Shown piece after piece: positions 43,249 through 52,236 of a stretch of 64,000 nt of DNA. A program made the position numbers and the translations under genes. The notes beneath the pieces are model-generated. The model saw only the letters and a program-made list of their open reading frames with translations, did not search any database and was not told where the DNA came from. The DNA comes from Candidatus Bathyarchaeia archaeon (GTDB lineage: Archaea; Thermoproteota; Bathyarchaeia; 40CM-2-53-6): positions 62,001 to 126,000 of the forward strand of contig DASYWW010000062.1 of NCBI GenBank assembly GCA_035935655.1, in the 5' to 3' direction. The stretch's first letter is position 1; every line of letters starts with the position of its first letter.

Positions 43249-44076
43249 ATGAAGCCGGTAAGCCTCCTACTAGCCCAAACTGGTCCCAGAGTCGGTAACA
43301 AGGAGCGAAATCTCAACCAGATCTCAGAACAAGCATCTAAGGCTAGAAAAAAGAACGTTGACCTGCTAATCTTTCCTGAGCTTCACCTAACGGGCTACAC
43401 GATGCGGGACGAGGTGTCCCATTGGGCAGAGGCCGTTCCAGGTCCTAGCACTCGGAAGGTCGAAGCCATCGCGAAGGAGCACAGTGTCCACGTCATTTTC
43501 GGAATGCCTGAGGAGAGCGAGGTCAAGGGAGTAATCCACAACACCGCAGTGTTCGTTGGTCCGAAGGGTTTGATCGGGAGGTATCGGAAAATCCATCTCC
43601 CAACGCACTCTGTTTTCGAGGAACGTCGGTACTATCGTCCGGGACAAGAAGCACCGGTTTTCAAGACCGACATCGGAACCATAGCTCTGAGCATCTGCTA
43701 CGATCTCTACTTTCCCGAGCTGACTCGCTTGCAGGCGTTGCAAGGCGCAGAGCTAGTTGTCTGTATCTCTGCAAGTCCGGGGTTGAGGCGTAGATTTTTT
43801 GAGGGATTCTGTCTGAGCCGTGCTATGGAGAATGCCGTCTATCTAGCCTATGTTAACCGGGTTGGGGTCGAAGAGGGCCTGCAATTTTGGGGTGGAAGCC
43901 GGGTTGTAGCGCCTAGCGGTTCAGTTCTAGCCCAATGTAAGTATGATGTGGAGGAGTTTAAGATCTGCAAAGTTGACCTTGATGAAGTTTCTCGAGCAAG
44001 GGCATTCATACCAACGATAAAGGACCTTGAGCCAGCACTTTTTGACCAGCTAAGAACCAAGAGCCGGGAAGCGTAG
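43249..44076 (+). CDS. Carbon-nitrogen hydrolase (nitrilase superfamily)
   Basis: The catalytic triad is visible: glutamate in IFPELHLTGY (about E44), lysine in RYRKIHLP (about K114) and cysteine in LSICYDLYFPE (about C150). Length 275 is typical of omega-amidase and carbamoylputrescine-type branches rather than true nitrilases. The substrate amide or carbamoyl compound is unknown. The gene starts with ATG with a short leader. Confidence 0.92.
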   Translation: MKPVSLLLAQTGPRVGNKERNLNQISEQASKARKKNVDLLIFPELHLTGYTMRDEVSHWAEAVPGPSTRKVEAIAKEHSVHVIFGMPEESEVKGVIHNTAVFVGPKGLIGRYRKIHLPTHSVFEERRYYRPGQEAPVFKTDIGTIALSICYDLYFPELTRLQALQGAELVVCISASPGLRRRFFEGFCLSRAMENAVYLAYVNRVGVEEGLQFWGGSRVVAPSGSVLAQCKYDVEEFKICKVDLDEVSRARAFIPTIKDLEPALFDQLRTKSREA

Positions 44077-44262
44077 AATCAGACTTCGTGAAGGGCGGGA
44101 GCGAGATCGCCTCCCTGAGGAACTAGCCAAAAAGAAGCTGCTTCGCACGCGATAAATCATGAACAAAATGGTACAAAACGCAATCCATGGCATCCTTTCA
44201 GCCTACGACATCGTAAAAACCCTCATTAGCACCCTCAACTATTGCCCCTATTGAATTTACTG

Positions 44263-44784
44263 ATGAAGGGTCGTAACTATCGTTCCCCATCGGGCCAGGC
44301 TTTCACTCGGATGAAATACATCCGCGGGTCCCCCGCACCTAAGGTTTCCAAGTTCAACATGGGAGACCTATCCACCCAGTTCGCTCGAAAGATCCATCTT
44401 GTCTCCAAGGAACACGTGCAGATCCGACATAACGCCCTAGAATCGGCCCGTGTATCCGCGAACAAGATCCTAACCGACAGGTGGGGAGAAACAGGATATC
44501 GATTACAGCTTTGCGTGTACCCGCACATTATCCTCCGAGAAAACAAGATGATCGCCACCGCCGGAGCCGACAGGCTTCAGGAGGGAATGCGCCGAGCCTT
44601 CGGCAAACCCACCGGCCGAGCAGCCAGAGTCGAAAACGACCAGGACATCTTCATCATCTACGTTCCTGAGGATGGCGTCGAAACTGCCAAGAAAGCAATG
44701 GAAGTCGCGGGAACAAAACTCCCGATGAAAACCCGGATCATAGTCGAAGAACCAGTCGCCCCCCAGATGCCAGCAGGAGCCTAA
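44263..44784 (+). CDS. rpl10e: Ribosomal protein L10e (uL16)
   Basis: Archaeal/eukaryotic form of the large-subunit protein that lies near the peptidyl-transferase centre. RSPSGQAFTRMKYIRGSPAPKVSKFNMG opens the protein, and VSKEHVQIRHNALESARVSANK with LQLCVYPHIILRENKM follows. ATG 44263 is the right start; the frame stays open a little further upstream but adds nothing conserved. It is the first gene of a tight run with PEP synthase and UPF0146, an unusual neighbour set for L10e. Confidence 0.96.
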   Translation: MKGRNYRSPSGQAFTRMKYIRGSPAPKVSKFNMGDLSTQFARKIHLVSKEHVQIRHNALESARVSANKILTDRWGETGYRLQLCVYPHIILRENKMIATAGADRLQEGMRRAFGKPTGRAARVENDQDIFIIYVPEDGVETAKKAMEVAGTKLPMKTRIIVEEPVAPQMPAGA

Positions 44785-44788
44785 CTCT

Positions 44789-47176
44789 TTGCCCAGGCCT
44801 GACGCCATAGTTGTCCGGCTTGAAGACGTAAGAAAAGACGACATTCCACTAGTAGGTGGAAAATGCGCTAACCTTGGGGAACTAACAGCCAAGGGAGTGC
44901 ATGTTCCTCCCGGGTTCGCTGTCACTGCTGAAGCGTTCCGCCAATTTCTGGAGGAGACGAAGATCGGCGAGATTATTCACAAGACCCTTGGAAGCTCCAA
45001 CGGTTCCAAAGACCCGAAACAATACGAGGAAGCGTCCGAGGAAATTCGCAAGATTCTAGAATCCGCCCCCATGCCCCAGGACATCGCGAGCAAGGTCAGG
45101 AGCGCTTACCGGGATCTCTGCGAGAAAACAGGTGACAAAAATGTAACCGTGGCCGTCAGGTCCTCCGCTACAAGCGAGGATTTGCCCGACGCATCGTTCG
45201 CCGGGCAACAGGACACTTACCTCAACGTTCGGGGCGAGGACCAACTCGTACACTACGTGCAGAAATGCTGGGGCAGCCTCTACACACCCAGGGCGATATT
45301 CTACCGGGAAGAGAAAGGTTTCCCCCACGAAAAGGTCCTCATCAGCGTCGGGGTTCAGAAAATGGTAAGGTCAAAATCCTCAGGCGTAGCCTTTACCCTG
45401 GACCCGATCAACGGCGACCCATCGAAGATCGTTATCGAATCAACATGGGGACTCGGAGAGGCTCTAGTCGCCGGAATCGTCCGCCCTGACAGATTCATCG
45501 TCGACAAGGGCACAATGCAGCTAATCCACAAGGAGATCGTCCCAAAAATGATCGAACATGTTCCAAACGAAAAGACTGGGCTGACGATGCAAAGCGAGGT
45601 TCCTATAGAGCGCCGTAACGTCTCAAGCCTAACCGACGAGGAAGTTATTGAAATTGCAAAGACCGCTGTGGACATTGAGGATCACTACCGAAGCGCACAG
45701 GACGTCGAGTTTGCAGTCGAGCAAGGGTCTGCCGGACGCTCACTCTACATTGTCCAGACCAGGCCTGAGACGTTCTGGAGCAAAATGAAGAGTCCAACAG
45801 ACGAAACCGATTCGCACATCGTTCACAGGGTTGCAGTCGTGCACGGTCTCCCCGCGAGCCCAGGATTGCACGCGGGAAGAGCCAAGATCGTCCCGACCAC
45901 CGTTGAAGCGGGACGCCTAATGAAAAACAAGGACATTCTCGTCACTCGAATGACGAACCCCGACTGGGTTCCCTACATGAAAATCGCAGGCGCAATCGTC
46001 ACGGAAGACGGGGGGACAACATGTCATGCCGCCATTGTCTCACGGGAGATGGGTATCCCATGCATCGTAGGAGCAAGGAACGCGACGAAACTGATGCAGA
46101 CGGGACAAGAATACACTGTTGACGCGAAATCAGGAGTCGTATACAATGGTCTAGTCGAAGAAATTCTCAGGGCAACGCAACCCCAACACGAGATTCCCAC
46201 TGTTATCCCAATAACCGCGACAAAGATCTACGTAAACATCTCACTCCCAGAACTCGCCGAAAAGGTCGAACGGGAGACGCACGCAGATGGTGTAGGTCTC
46301 TTGCGAGCAGAGCATATGATGCTCTCCGTCGGAAAACATCCCCGCTTACTAATAGAAGAGGGAGGCGCCAAGAAGATGGTTGATGCTTTCGCAGAGGGCG
46401 TCAGAAGAGTCGCGACCCCCTTCGCTCCAAGACCCGTCGTATACAGATGCCTAGACTTCAAGCCCGACGAGTTTCTCGGACTTCCAGGCGGCGAAAAATA
46501 CGAACACGAAGCTGGACACGTCGGACCCAACCCGTTGCTAGGATACCGTGGCTGCTTCCGATACACCAAAGAGCCCGACATTTTCCGATTAGAGTGTCAA
46601 GCTATAAGAAAAGTCAGAGAGGAGTACAAGCTCACCAACGTCCACGTGATGCTACCCTTCGTCCGGACGTTAGAGGATTTCAAGAACGCGAAGAAGATCC
46701 TCGAGGAAGAGGGATTGAAGAGAGGCCCCGACTTCAAGCTCTGGATAATGGTAGAAGTCCCTGCTACAGTGTTGTTGATTGACAAATTTGTCGACGAAGG
46801 AATTGACGGCATTTCTTTCGGAACCAACGACTTGACGATGCTGATTCTTGGCATTGATCGGGATGATGCTTCGATACAGGAGATTTACGATGAGCGCAAT
46901 CTCGCAGTGCTGCGGGCTATGAGTCATGTCATCAGGATTTGCAATGAAAAGGGCGTGACAACATCAATATGCGGTCAAGCCCCCTCAAACTATCCGGAGG
47001 TTGTTGAGTTCTTGGTCCGAGAAGGTGCCGTCAGCATGAGTGTCAACCCTGACAAGGTTATCGAGACGAAACTGCTGGTAGCGGCCATCGAACAGAAATT
47101 GATGCTTGAAGGGATGAGAAAAATGCGTCAGGCCAACGGAGACCAGGGAGCAATGCAGCCCCGCTGGCCAAAGTGA
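44789..47176 (+). CDS. ppsA: Phosphoenolpyruvate synthase
   Basis: Converts pyruvate and ATP to PEP, AMP and phosphate, the entry to gluconeogenesis. The domains are in order: ATP-binding domain (about 15-330, with RSSATSEDLPDASFAGQQDT), swivelling phosphohistidine domain (GGTTCHAAIVSREMG, catalytic His near 413) and a PEP/pyruvate barrel (IMVEVPA, SFGTNDLTMLILGIDRD and CGQAPSN with the catalytic Cys near 731). 795 residues is normal. It starts with TTG four bases after the L10e stop. Confidence 0.96.
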   Translation: MPRPDAIVVRLEDVRKDDIPLVGGKCANLGELTAKGVHVPPGFAVTAEAFRQFLEETKIGEIIHKTLGSSNGSKDPKQYEEASEEIRKILESAPMPQDIASKVRSAYRDLCEKTGDKNVTVAVRSSATSEDLPDASFAGQQDTYLNVRGEDQLVHYVQKCWGSLYTPRAIFYREEKGFPHEKVLISVGVQKMVRSKSSGVAFTLDPINGDPSKIVIESTWGLGEALVAGIVRPDRFIVDKGTMQLIHKEIVPKMIEHVPNEKTGLTMQSEVPIERRNVSSLTDEEVIEIAKTAVDIEDHYRSAQDVEFAVEQGSAGRSLYIVQTRPETFWSKMKSPTDETDSHIVHRVAVVHGLPASPGLHAGRAKIVPTTVEAGRLMKNKDILVTRMTNPDWVPYMKIAGAIVTEDGGTTCHAAIVSREMGIPCIVGARNATKLMQTGQEYTVDAKSGVVYNGLVEEILRATQPQHEIPTVIPITATKIYVNISLPELAEKVERETHADGVGLLRAEHMMLSVGKHPRLLIEEGGAKKMVDAFAEGVRRVATPFAPRPVVYRCLDFKPDEFLGLPGGEKYEHEAGHVGPNPLLGYRGCFRYTKEPDIFRLECQAIRKVREEYKLTNVHVMLPFVRTLEDFKNAKKILEEEGLKRGPDFKLWIMVEVPATVLLIDKFVDEGIDGISFGTNDLTMLILGIDRDDASIQEIYDERNLAVLRAMSHVIRICNEKGVTTSICGQAPSNYPEVVEFLVREGAVSMSVNPDKVIETKLLVAAIEQKLMLEGMRKMRQANGDQGAMQPRWPK

Positions 47177-47622
47177 TCCGGAATTCACCTAGAATTTTGT
47201 TCGAGCAGCTCGTAGACTGGATCAAACAGAACTATAGCGACGCCAGAAAAATTATCGAGGTTGGGGTAGGCCACAGGATAGATGTGGCGGAACAGATAGC
47301 CGAAGCTCTTCCTCGAACAGAAATTCTTGTGACCGACAAGGACGAGTCGTGGGTCCGCACAAGGAAAGGTGGCCGAATCAGAGGTATCTCTGATGATGTG
47401 ATGTTTCCTCGCCTCAACCTGTACCAGGGCGCCTCCCTCGTCTACAGTTTGCACCCACCCGTGGAGATCTTCCCTGCCCTGGAGAGGTTGGCGAATGGAG
47501 TCGGTGCAGATCTCCTGATCGTTCCGATAAGCGATGAACGACACGAGTTTCAACGGGCTATGTGGCGAGAACTCATCATTCAGGGGAGAATGGTCGGCTG
47601 GTTTCTCGACAAGCGCTCATGA
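47173..47622 (+). CDS. UPF0146 family protein
   Basis: 149 residues with a Rossmann-like pattern: KIIEVGVGHRIDVAEQIAEALP, ILVTDKDE, and ASLVYSLHPPVEIFPALERLA, the family's hallmark YS-x-RPP-like motif. UPF0146 proteins look like methyltransferases but lack a proven activity, and they are restricted to archaea. The GTG start overlaps the PEP synthase stop, so the two are translationally coupled. Confidence 0.85.
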   Translation: MIRNSPRILFEQLVDWIKQNYSDARKIIEVGVGHRIDVAEQIAEALPRTEILVTDKDESWVRTRKGGRIRGISDDVMFPRLNLYQGASLVYSLHPPVEIFPALERLANGVGADLLIVPISDERHEFQRAMWRELIIQGRMVGWFLDKRS

Positions 47623-47723
47623 TCACAAAGAGGCATTCTGACTAGTAACGCAAACACGCTCTCCCCGGTATTAGACGGCTAATACCGAAGACCCTTCATC
47701 TCACCTGCGCCGAGAAGTTTCGC

Positions 47724-48803
47724 TTGAGCATGGTCTCCCCATCAACTGCCGAAAGAAAGGGACGGGTCGCCCGGATAATCAGTTACCTGAAGGCACATCC
47801 ACTACTTTGCTTGCTCATTCTAACACCTGGAATTCCAGAGTATCTTTCAGGGTCAAGCAACATGGCCTTTCTGATTCTGAATCCTCCAGTGTTCTTCCTA
47901 TTTCTCGCTGCGAATCTTGCCCTGTATGGGCCAGGCGTTATTCTGATCCGCGAAGCTAAGATTCGATGGAACAAGGGCTGGGCGTCGGTCTTCCTCATGG
48001 GAGCCGCCTACGGAATCGTAGAAGAAGGACTGGCACTTCGAACACTGTTCAACCCTACGTCCTCGGTCGTAGGAAATCTCGGTGTCTACGGGCACTGGCT
48101 CGGAGTGAACTGGGTCTGGACCGTTGGACTGGTAATTTTTCACTCGGTTTTCAGCATCGGCCTACCGATCTTCATCTTCGGACTGGCCTTTCCAGATCTG
48201 AAGTCAAAGAGTCTCGTTTCGACAAAGGGAATGCGAATCAGCATCCTCACATTGGCCGCCGATTCTGTTCTCCTGTCGTTACTCGTAAACTATTGGCCCG
48301 CCGAGATATGGGGTCTACTGATATTTTCAAGCATCGTGGTCACACTGCTAGTTGTTGCTGCGAAGAAATTGCCCCTTGACTTTCTTAGGTCTGTTAGAGC
48401 AGAGCCTAGGTGGAGGCCTCGATCCTTCTTTCTACTCGGAGCCGCGTTCTTTCCTATCTGGCTCCTTGCAGGAGGTTTTGCAGCAGGCGCCAACCTTTTT
48501 CCACCGATCGTTATTGTTTTCGATATTGTCGTCTCACTCTGGGTTCTTCGGCTTGTCTTCAGGTCTATGGGAACACAGCTCAACCAGCCCCACAAAGTTG
48601 CATTCGCTTTCGGACTTATCTCTCCGATTATCATCTTCGGAGTCGCAGCAAGCGCATCCTTCCCCCTCATCCTCTTGAACGATCTACTGGTTGTTCTCTT
48701 CTCCAAGAAGATGTGGAGAAAATGGAAATCATGGACCTTCACACAGCATTATTCGCTGATGCAGACTCTGCCAAAATTTGGCGACGGAAGCCCACTGGCC
48801 TAG
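47724..48803 (+). CDS. Multi-spanning membrane protein (CPBP-protease-like)
   Basis: 359 residues and about nine or ten helices. GIVEEGLALRTLFNP (residue about 97) resembles the paired glutamates of CPBP intramembrane proteases, and an FHSVFS histidine lies further on, though the spacing to the arginine is not exact. CPBP enzymes process lipid-modified or bacteriocin peptides. I hold this as a possibility only; it may be an unrelated transporter or permease-like protein. Confidence 0.65.
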   Translation: MSMVSPSTAERKGRVARIISYLKAHPLLCLLILTPGIPEYLSGSSNMAFLILNPPVFFLFLAANLALYGPGVILIREAKIRWNKGWASVFLMGAAYGIVEEGLALRTLFNPTSSVVGNLGVYGHWLGVNWVWTVGLVIFHSVFSIGLPIFIFGLAFPDLKSKSLVSTKGMRISILTLAADSVLLSLLVNYWPAEIWGLLIFSSIVVTLLVVAAKKLPLDFLRSVRAEPRWRPRSFFLLGAAFFPIWLLAGGFAAGANLFPPIVIVFDIVVSLWVLRLVFRSMGTQLNQPHKVAFAFGLISPIIIFGVAASASFPLILLNDLLVVLFSKKMWRKWKSWTFTQHYSLMQTLPKFGDGSPLA

Positions 48804-48860
48804 CCTGACCAAATTCCCGACAGGATATCCGACCTAGCGAGACAACAAAAAAAGAGAGTT

Positions 48861-48887
48861 GATGCTTGACCCCTTGGGTTCAGCATC
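48861..48887. promoter_or_regulatory. Hairpin just before the winged-helix gene
   Basis: GATGCT (48861-48866) and AGCATC (48882-48887) pair, with further pairing inside (CCC with GGG) around a CTT loop. It ends nine bases before the ATG at 48896 and could be an operator or an RNA structure affecting translation; a terminator is less likely since no T run follows. Confidence 0.45.
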
Positions 48888-48895
48888 AGTAAGTT

Positions 48896-49651
48896 ATGGT
48901 TCCGGTCGTGGTGGCTGTGAAGGTTCCTGATATCATTGAGCTCATAGTGGCAGAAATGTTCACAGACCCTATGCGTGAAGCATGCTCAAAGCGGCCAGTG
49001 CCACCTGTAATAGTCAACGGGCCTGGGGAGTCCCGGTTCCACCCTAGAACACTCACAAATCATCTTCAGCATCTCGAAGACCTACTCCTCGTACGCATCG
49101 AGCGTGTAAAGAATTCAGATCGTTGCAGCCTAACAGGCTCTGGTGAAAAGGTTGCGGCTATGGTAATTGCGAACGAGACTGGAATCCCGGTTGGCCCTAC
49201 AAAAGAGAAGCTGGATCTTCTCTTCGATGAAGCCAATTCAAATCCGCCCATCCTTGACGACTTCGCTGTCAACATAGCCCTTCCCTCATATTTTCCAGCA
49301 CATACATCCGGAGCTCATACAGAGCAAATCAAATTTCACAGGCGCAGACGACTTCGGGAACTAGATTGGTACGGCAAGGGACCCAACACAACTGGGATTG
49401 AGATTCTCTCAATTATGGAGAACCTAGCTAATCTCTCGAGCACCAGCGTCCAATTCGCAAGCGCTGACCTCAGAACGAATCAAAGCCCGGGATGGCAAAC
49501 AATCTCCTAAAGAACTGCGAAACATCTGCCTCCAATTGCCGATCCCGGTCTCAATCCGAACGATTGGCAACAAATAGCGAGAAGAAAGTTCGAACTCGAA
49601 TCCGTATTCAAAGAGGTTCTGATCGTAAAGCTCCCTCAATGGTTCGAGTAG
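48896..49651 (+). pseudogene. Winged-helix-like protein with in-frame stop
   Basis: A recognisable reading helix (FHPRTLTNHLQHLEDLLLVRIERV) is followed by a wing-like SLTGSGEKVAAMVI, suggesting a DNA-binding regulator. The frame stops at TAA 49508-49510, but the same frame continues with LPPIADPGLNPNDWQQIARR and ends KLPQWFE at 49651. Either the last 47 codons were cut off by a nonsense change, or the protein truly ends at 49510. No family is recognised for the C-terminal part. Regulation by the preceding hairpin is possible. Confidence 0.5.
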
Positions 49652-49676
49652 TGAGCACTAAATCTTAGGGGGATTT

Positions 49677-50813
49677 TCAATTCGGCCAACCTTTGGCCAT
49701 AATCTCTTTGGTGTGTTGTCCCAGTCGTGGGGCTGGTGTTGTCTTCTTTGGTTTTGTCTTGCGGAATCTTATTGGGGACCCTAGACGTGGAATGTCTCCT
49801 TCCGACTTAACAATCATTTTTCGATAGCGAGCGTGGGCATCGTGCACTAGGTCACGAATGCTGAAGGCTGGTGTAGCCGGGACCTTAACTTGATCAAGGA
49901 TCATCTGCCATTCCTTGGCATCTTTGCGGCGAAACATTCGCTGTAAGACAGGAATTAGGAGATGTCTGTTCTTGACTCTCGCCGGGTTGGTGGAGAATCT
50001 TCTATCCGCGATCAACTTCTCCTGACCGGTGGCGTGGCAGAAATTGGTCCACTGGTGGTCGTTTCCTATCGCTAGGACCATCTCTTTGTCTTTGCATCTG
50101 AATGCCTGGTATGGGACGATGCTTGGGTGGGCGGAGCCTAGGCGTCGGGGTTCTTTGCCTGTGGCGAAGTAGTAGTTGGCCTGGTAAGTGAGCCATGATA
50201 CGATAGAGTCGTGCAGTGAGAGGTCGATGTAATCTCCTCTTCCCGTTACTAGTCTTCTGGAGAGCGCGGCTAGTATTGCGGTGGAGGTGTAGTGTCCTGC
50301 AGCGAGGTCGGCAACAGGAACGCTCATCCTGATTGGCGGTCGTCCCTGTTCCCCGGTTGAAGCCATGATTCCACTCATCGCGAACGCGATGAGATCATAA
50401 CCTAGTCGGTCGCGGTAGGGTCCTGTCTGGCCGAAGCTAGAGATAGAGGCGTAGACCAGCGCGTTGTTTATTCTCCGTAACCTTGCATAGTCGAGGTTGA
50501 ACCGTGCCATTCTTCCTGGTTGTGAGCTCTCAACAAAAATATCCGCGTCAACAACTAGTTTTCTGACTTTTTTTTGGTCCTCAGGCTTCTTGAGGTCTAG
50601 AACAACCGATTTCTTTCCGCGGTTGAGCGCTTGGAAATAGTAGCTTGTCCCGTTGATCCAGGGAGGTCCCCAGGAACGGGTCTCGTCCCCACCGTCAGGC
50701 TTCTCTATCTTGACTACTTCCGCTCCGAGATCCGAGAGCATCATGGTGCAGAAGGGACCCGCAAAATCCTGGGTCAGATCGATTACTCGAAGACCCTCTA
50801 AGGGAAGACCCAT
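49677..50813 (-). CDS. CaiB/BaiF family CoA transferase
   Basis: Class III CoA transferase, moving CoA between carboxylic acids. The start LEGLRVIDLTQDFAGPFCTMMLSDLGAEVVKIEKPDGGD and PFRCKDKEMVLAIGNDHQW are typical. The catalytic aspartate is expected in VPVADLAAGHYTSTAIL near residue 168. 378 residues is normal. The acid substrates are unknown; such enzymes are common in degradation of aromatic and other organic acids. Confidence 0.93.
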   Translation of the reverse strand: MGLPLEGLRVIDLTQDFAGPFCTMMLSDLGAEVVKIEKPDGGDETRSWGPPWINGTSYYFQALNRGKKSVVLDLKKPEDQKKVRKLVVDADIFVESSQPGRMARFNLDYARLRRINNALVYASISSFGQTGPYRDRLGYDLIAFAMSGIMASTGEQGRPPIRMSVPVADLAAGHYTSTAILAALSRRLVTGRGDYIDLSLHDSIVSWLTYQANYYFATGKEPRRLGSAHPSIVPYQAFRCKDKEMVLAIGNDHQWTNFCHATGQEKLIADRRFSTNPARVKNRHLLIPVLQRMFRRKDAKEWQMILDQVKVPATPAFSIRDLVHDAHARYRKMIVKSEGDIPRLGSPIRFRKTKPKKTTPAPRLGQHTKEIMAKGWPN

Positions 50814-50893
50814 GTTCTGGGGGAGAGTATTGTGACGCAGTTATGAGTTTGGACTGGGGAAAGGTGGAAATAGATTCGTCTAACTAGTGAGTT

Positions 50894-51268
50894 GTGACTG
50901 GCATAGAAGTCGTTCGTCGTGGTAAGCTGCGGACGGGAGACTCTACAAAGGGGATCCTTAGAGACAGGGCGTTCGAATCTGAAGAGGTCTTGCTCGGCCA
51001 GTCAAAGATAGCAACTGGGACCCTGTCCGGTTGGCATCATCATGGAACACGCCACCTCTACGGATACATCGTGTCTGGAAGGCTCCGATTCGATTGTGTC
51101 ACGGCCAAGATAGAGTCGATCGAGGTTAGCCCTGGCGACTTTTTCCATATCCCCGTTGGGCTGGTCCATAGGGATGTGAATCCGGATCAGACCATGGAAG
51201 CGATCGTGGTGAACATTCTTCTAGGCAAAGGACCGGCAGTGGTCAATGTGCCAGACCCATCTGTGTGA
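50894..51268 (+). CDS. Cupin-domain protein
   Basis: Small beta-barrel with the usual two cupin motifs: GWHHHGTRHLYGYIVSGRLRF gives the first histidine cluster and glutamate-like position, and GDFFHIPVGLVHRDVNP gives the second histidine. It would bind a divalent metal. The role may be an isomerase, dioxygenase or sensor. The start is GTG. It is divergent from the CoA transferase gene, with 80 bases between them. Confidence 0.85.
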   Translation: MTGIEVVRRGKLRTGDSTKGILRDRAFESEEVLLGQSKIATGTLSGWHHHGTRHLYGYIVSGRLRFDCVTAKIESIEVSPGDFFHIPVGLVHRDVNPDQTMEAIVVNILLGKGPAVVNVPDPSV

Positions 51269-51585
51269 GAGCATCCACCAGTCCATCCAAGGATAACCAA
51301 GACAATAGCGAGCTTGGAAAGTCCCTGACTGAACTCTCTGGAAGTACCGCCATCTCAGACCCCCTGGACAGCTCCGCTTACATTAGACACTGACTAGCTT
51401 CCCTCCGTCGGGTCTTTGAGCAAACCTAAGATCGTCAGTTGGAGTGAGAAGATTGGTTGTGGTTGTGTTCTTGTTTTTTCGAAGGATCGTAAGGGACATG
51501 TGGAGCTTGTGGAGCGCAAACCCTGCAGCCGCCATAGGTAGTCTCTGAGACAAGTTCTTCTTCCTCTCTGATACAATGCTCAGTT
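51269..51585. other. Intergenic region without a convincing gene
   Basis: Several overlapping minus-strand frames run through these 317 bases. They overlap the start of the next gene and show poor composition. One ends in a cysteine pair and a His/Asn-rich tail (GGCRVCAPQAP, then EHNHNQ), but no good start fits. No repeat or hairpin is clear. Confidence 0.35.
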
Positions 51586-52161
51586 GTGTCGAACGTTTTT
51601 CCGAATCCCGTTTTGGTTGCTGGCAAACCCGTGGCGGAGATCCTTGTCGAGGGTGAGTTGTCACCGTTTGAGCATGAGGCATTGTACAAGCTTCTCAAGA
51701 AACACTTCCAGCTAGAACAGCCTTCCTACTCTGAAATTCTTGATGAGGCCATCGGGACCCGGGTCAACCTCATCTTCCATCATCCTTACGACCGGAGCTT
51801 CTTCACCGGCATCCTTCAGGAGGACTGGCGCGGTCTCAAGGAACTGTTCAAGCAGATTAGATACCGGCGGGGTCGGCTGGGTGCAGCGTTCAGCCTGACC
51901 TTTGACGATCAAAAAACGCGTCTCGTTTTTTCTATGGGACTTCTGGGCGATGAGCAACTGGGCTCGGCACTGGACCAGTTATCCCATCTGACTGGCGTTG
52001 TCGGGCTGATGATGCGTCCCGATACGATGGTCGAGTCGATGGAACGAGTGGAAACTACCTACGATAAGAAGACGGATAGGTGGCAGGATTTTCGTGGGGT
52101 TGGGAAAGACAGGGTGTATGTTTTCGACGAGTCTTCATTTCGATGGACGCCGGTCTCTTAG
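51586..52161 (+). CDS. Hypothetical protein with decayed paralogue nearby (191 aa)
   Basis: A soluble alpha/beta protein. After a short N-terminus it has EILVEGELSPFEHEALYKLLKKHFQL, then NLIFHHPYDRSFFTGIL, an RRGRLGAAFSLTFDDQKTRLVFSMGLL core and a final VYVFDESSFRWTP. No family is recognised. The start is GTG. The C-terminal motif recurs as a decayed fragment at 54500-54564, beyond the large secreted-protein gene, so this gene was probably once duplicated. Confidence 0.65.
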   Translation: MSNVFPNPVLVAGKPVAEILVEGELSPFEHEALYKLLKKHFQLEQPSYSEILDEAIGTRVNLIFHHPYDRSFFTGILQEDWRGLKELFKQIRYRRGRLGAAFSLTFDDQKTRLVFSMGLLGDEQLGSALDQLSHLTGVVGLMMRPDTMVESMERVETTYDKKTDRWQDFRGVGKDRVYVFDESSFRWTPVS

Positions 52162-52236
52162 GAGACGAGGGACAAGACAGAGGGAGGACCTGTCTGCTAT
52201 GAAAAAGAAAGAATGGGAAGTTAGGGAATCGTCGTT

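Noticed and set aside
44096-44120. Small hairpin (GGAGCGA with TCGCCTCC) after the nitrilase gene, possible terminator
   Set aside because: No T run follows and archaeal terminators rarely need a hairpin.
44159-44254. 31-codon plus-strand frame ending eight bases before the L10e ATG, possible leader peptide
   Set aside because: Too short to judge, and no ribosome-binding site or conserved feature was seen.
51383-51698. Overlapping minus-strand frames of 60-99 codons
   Set aside because: They overlap each other and the start of the 51586 gene, with poor composition and no clear start.
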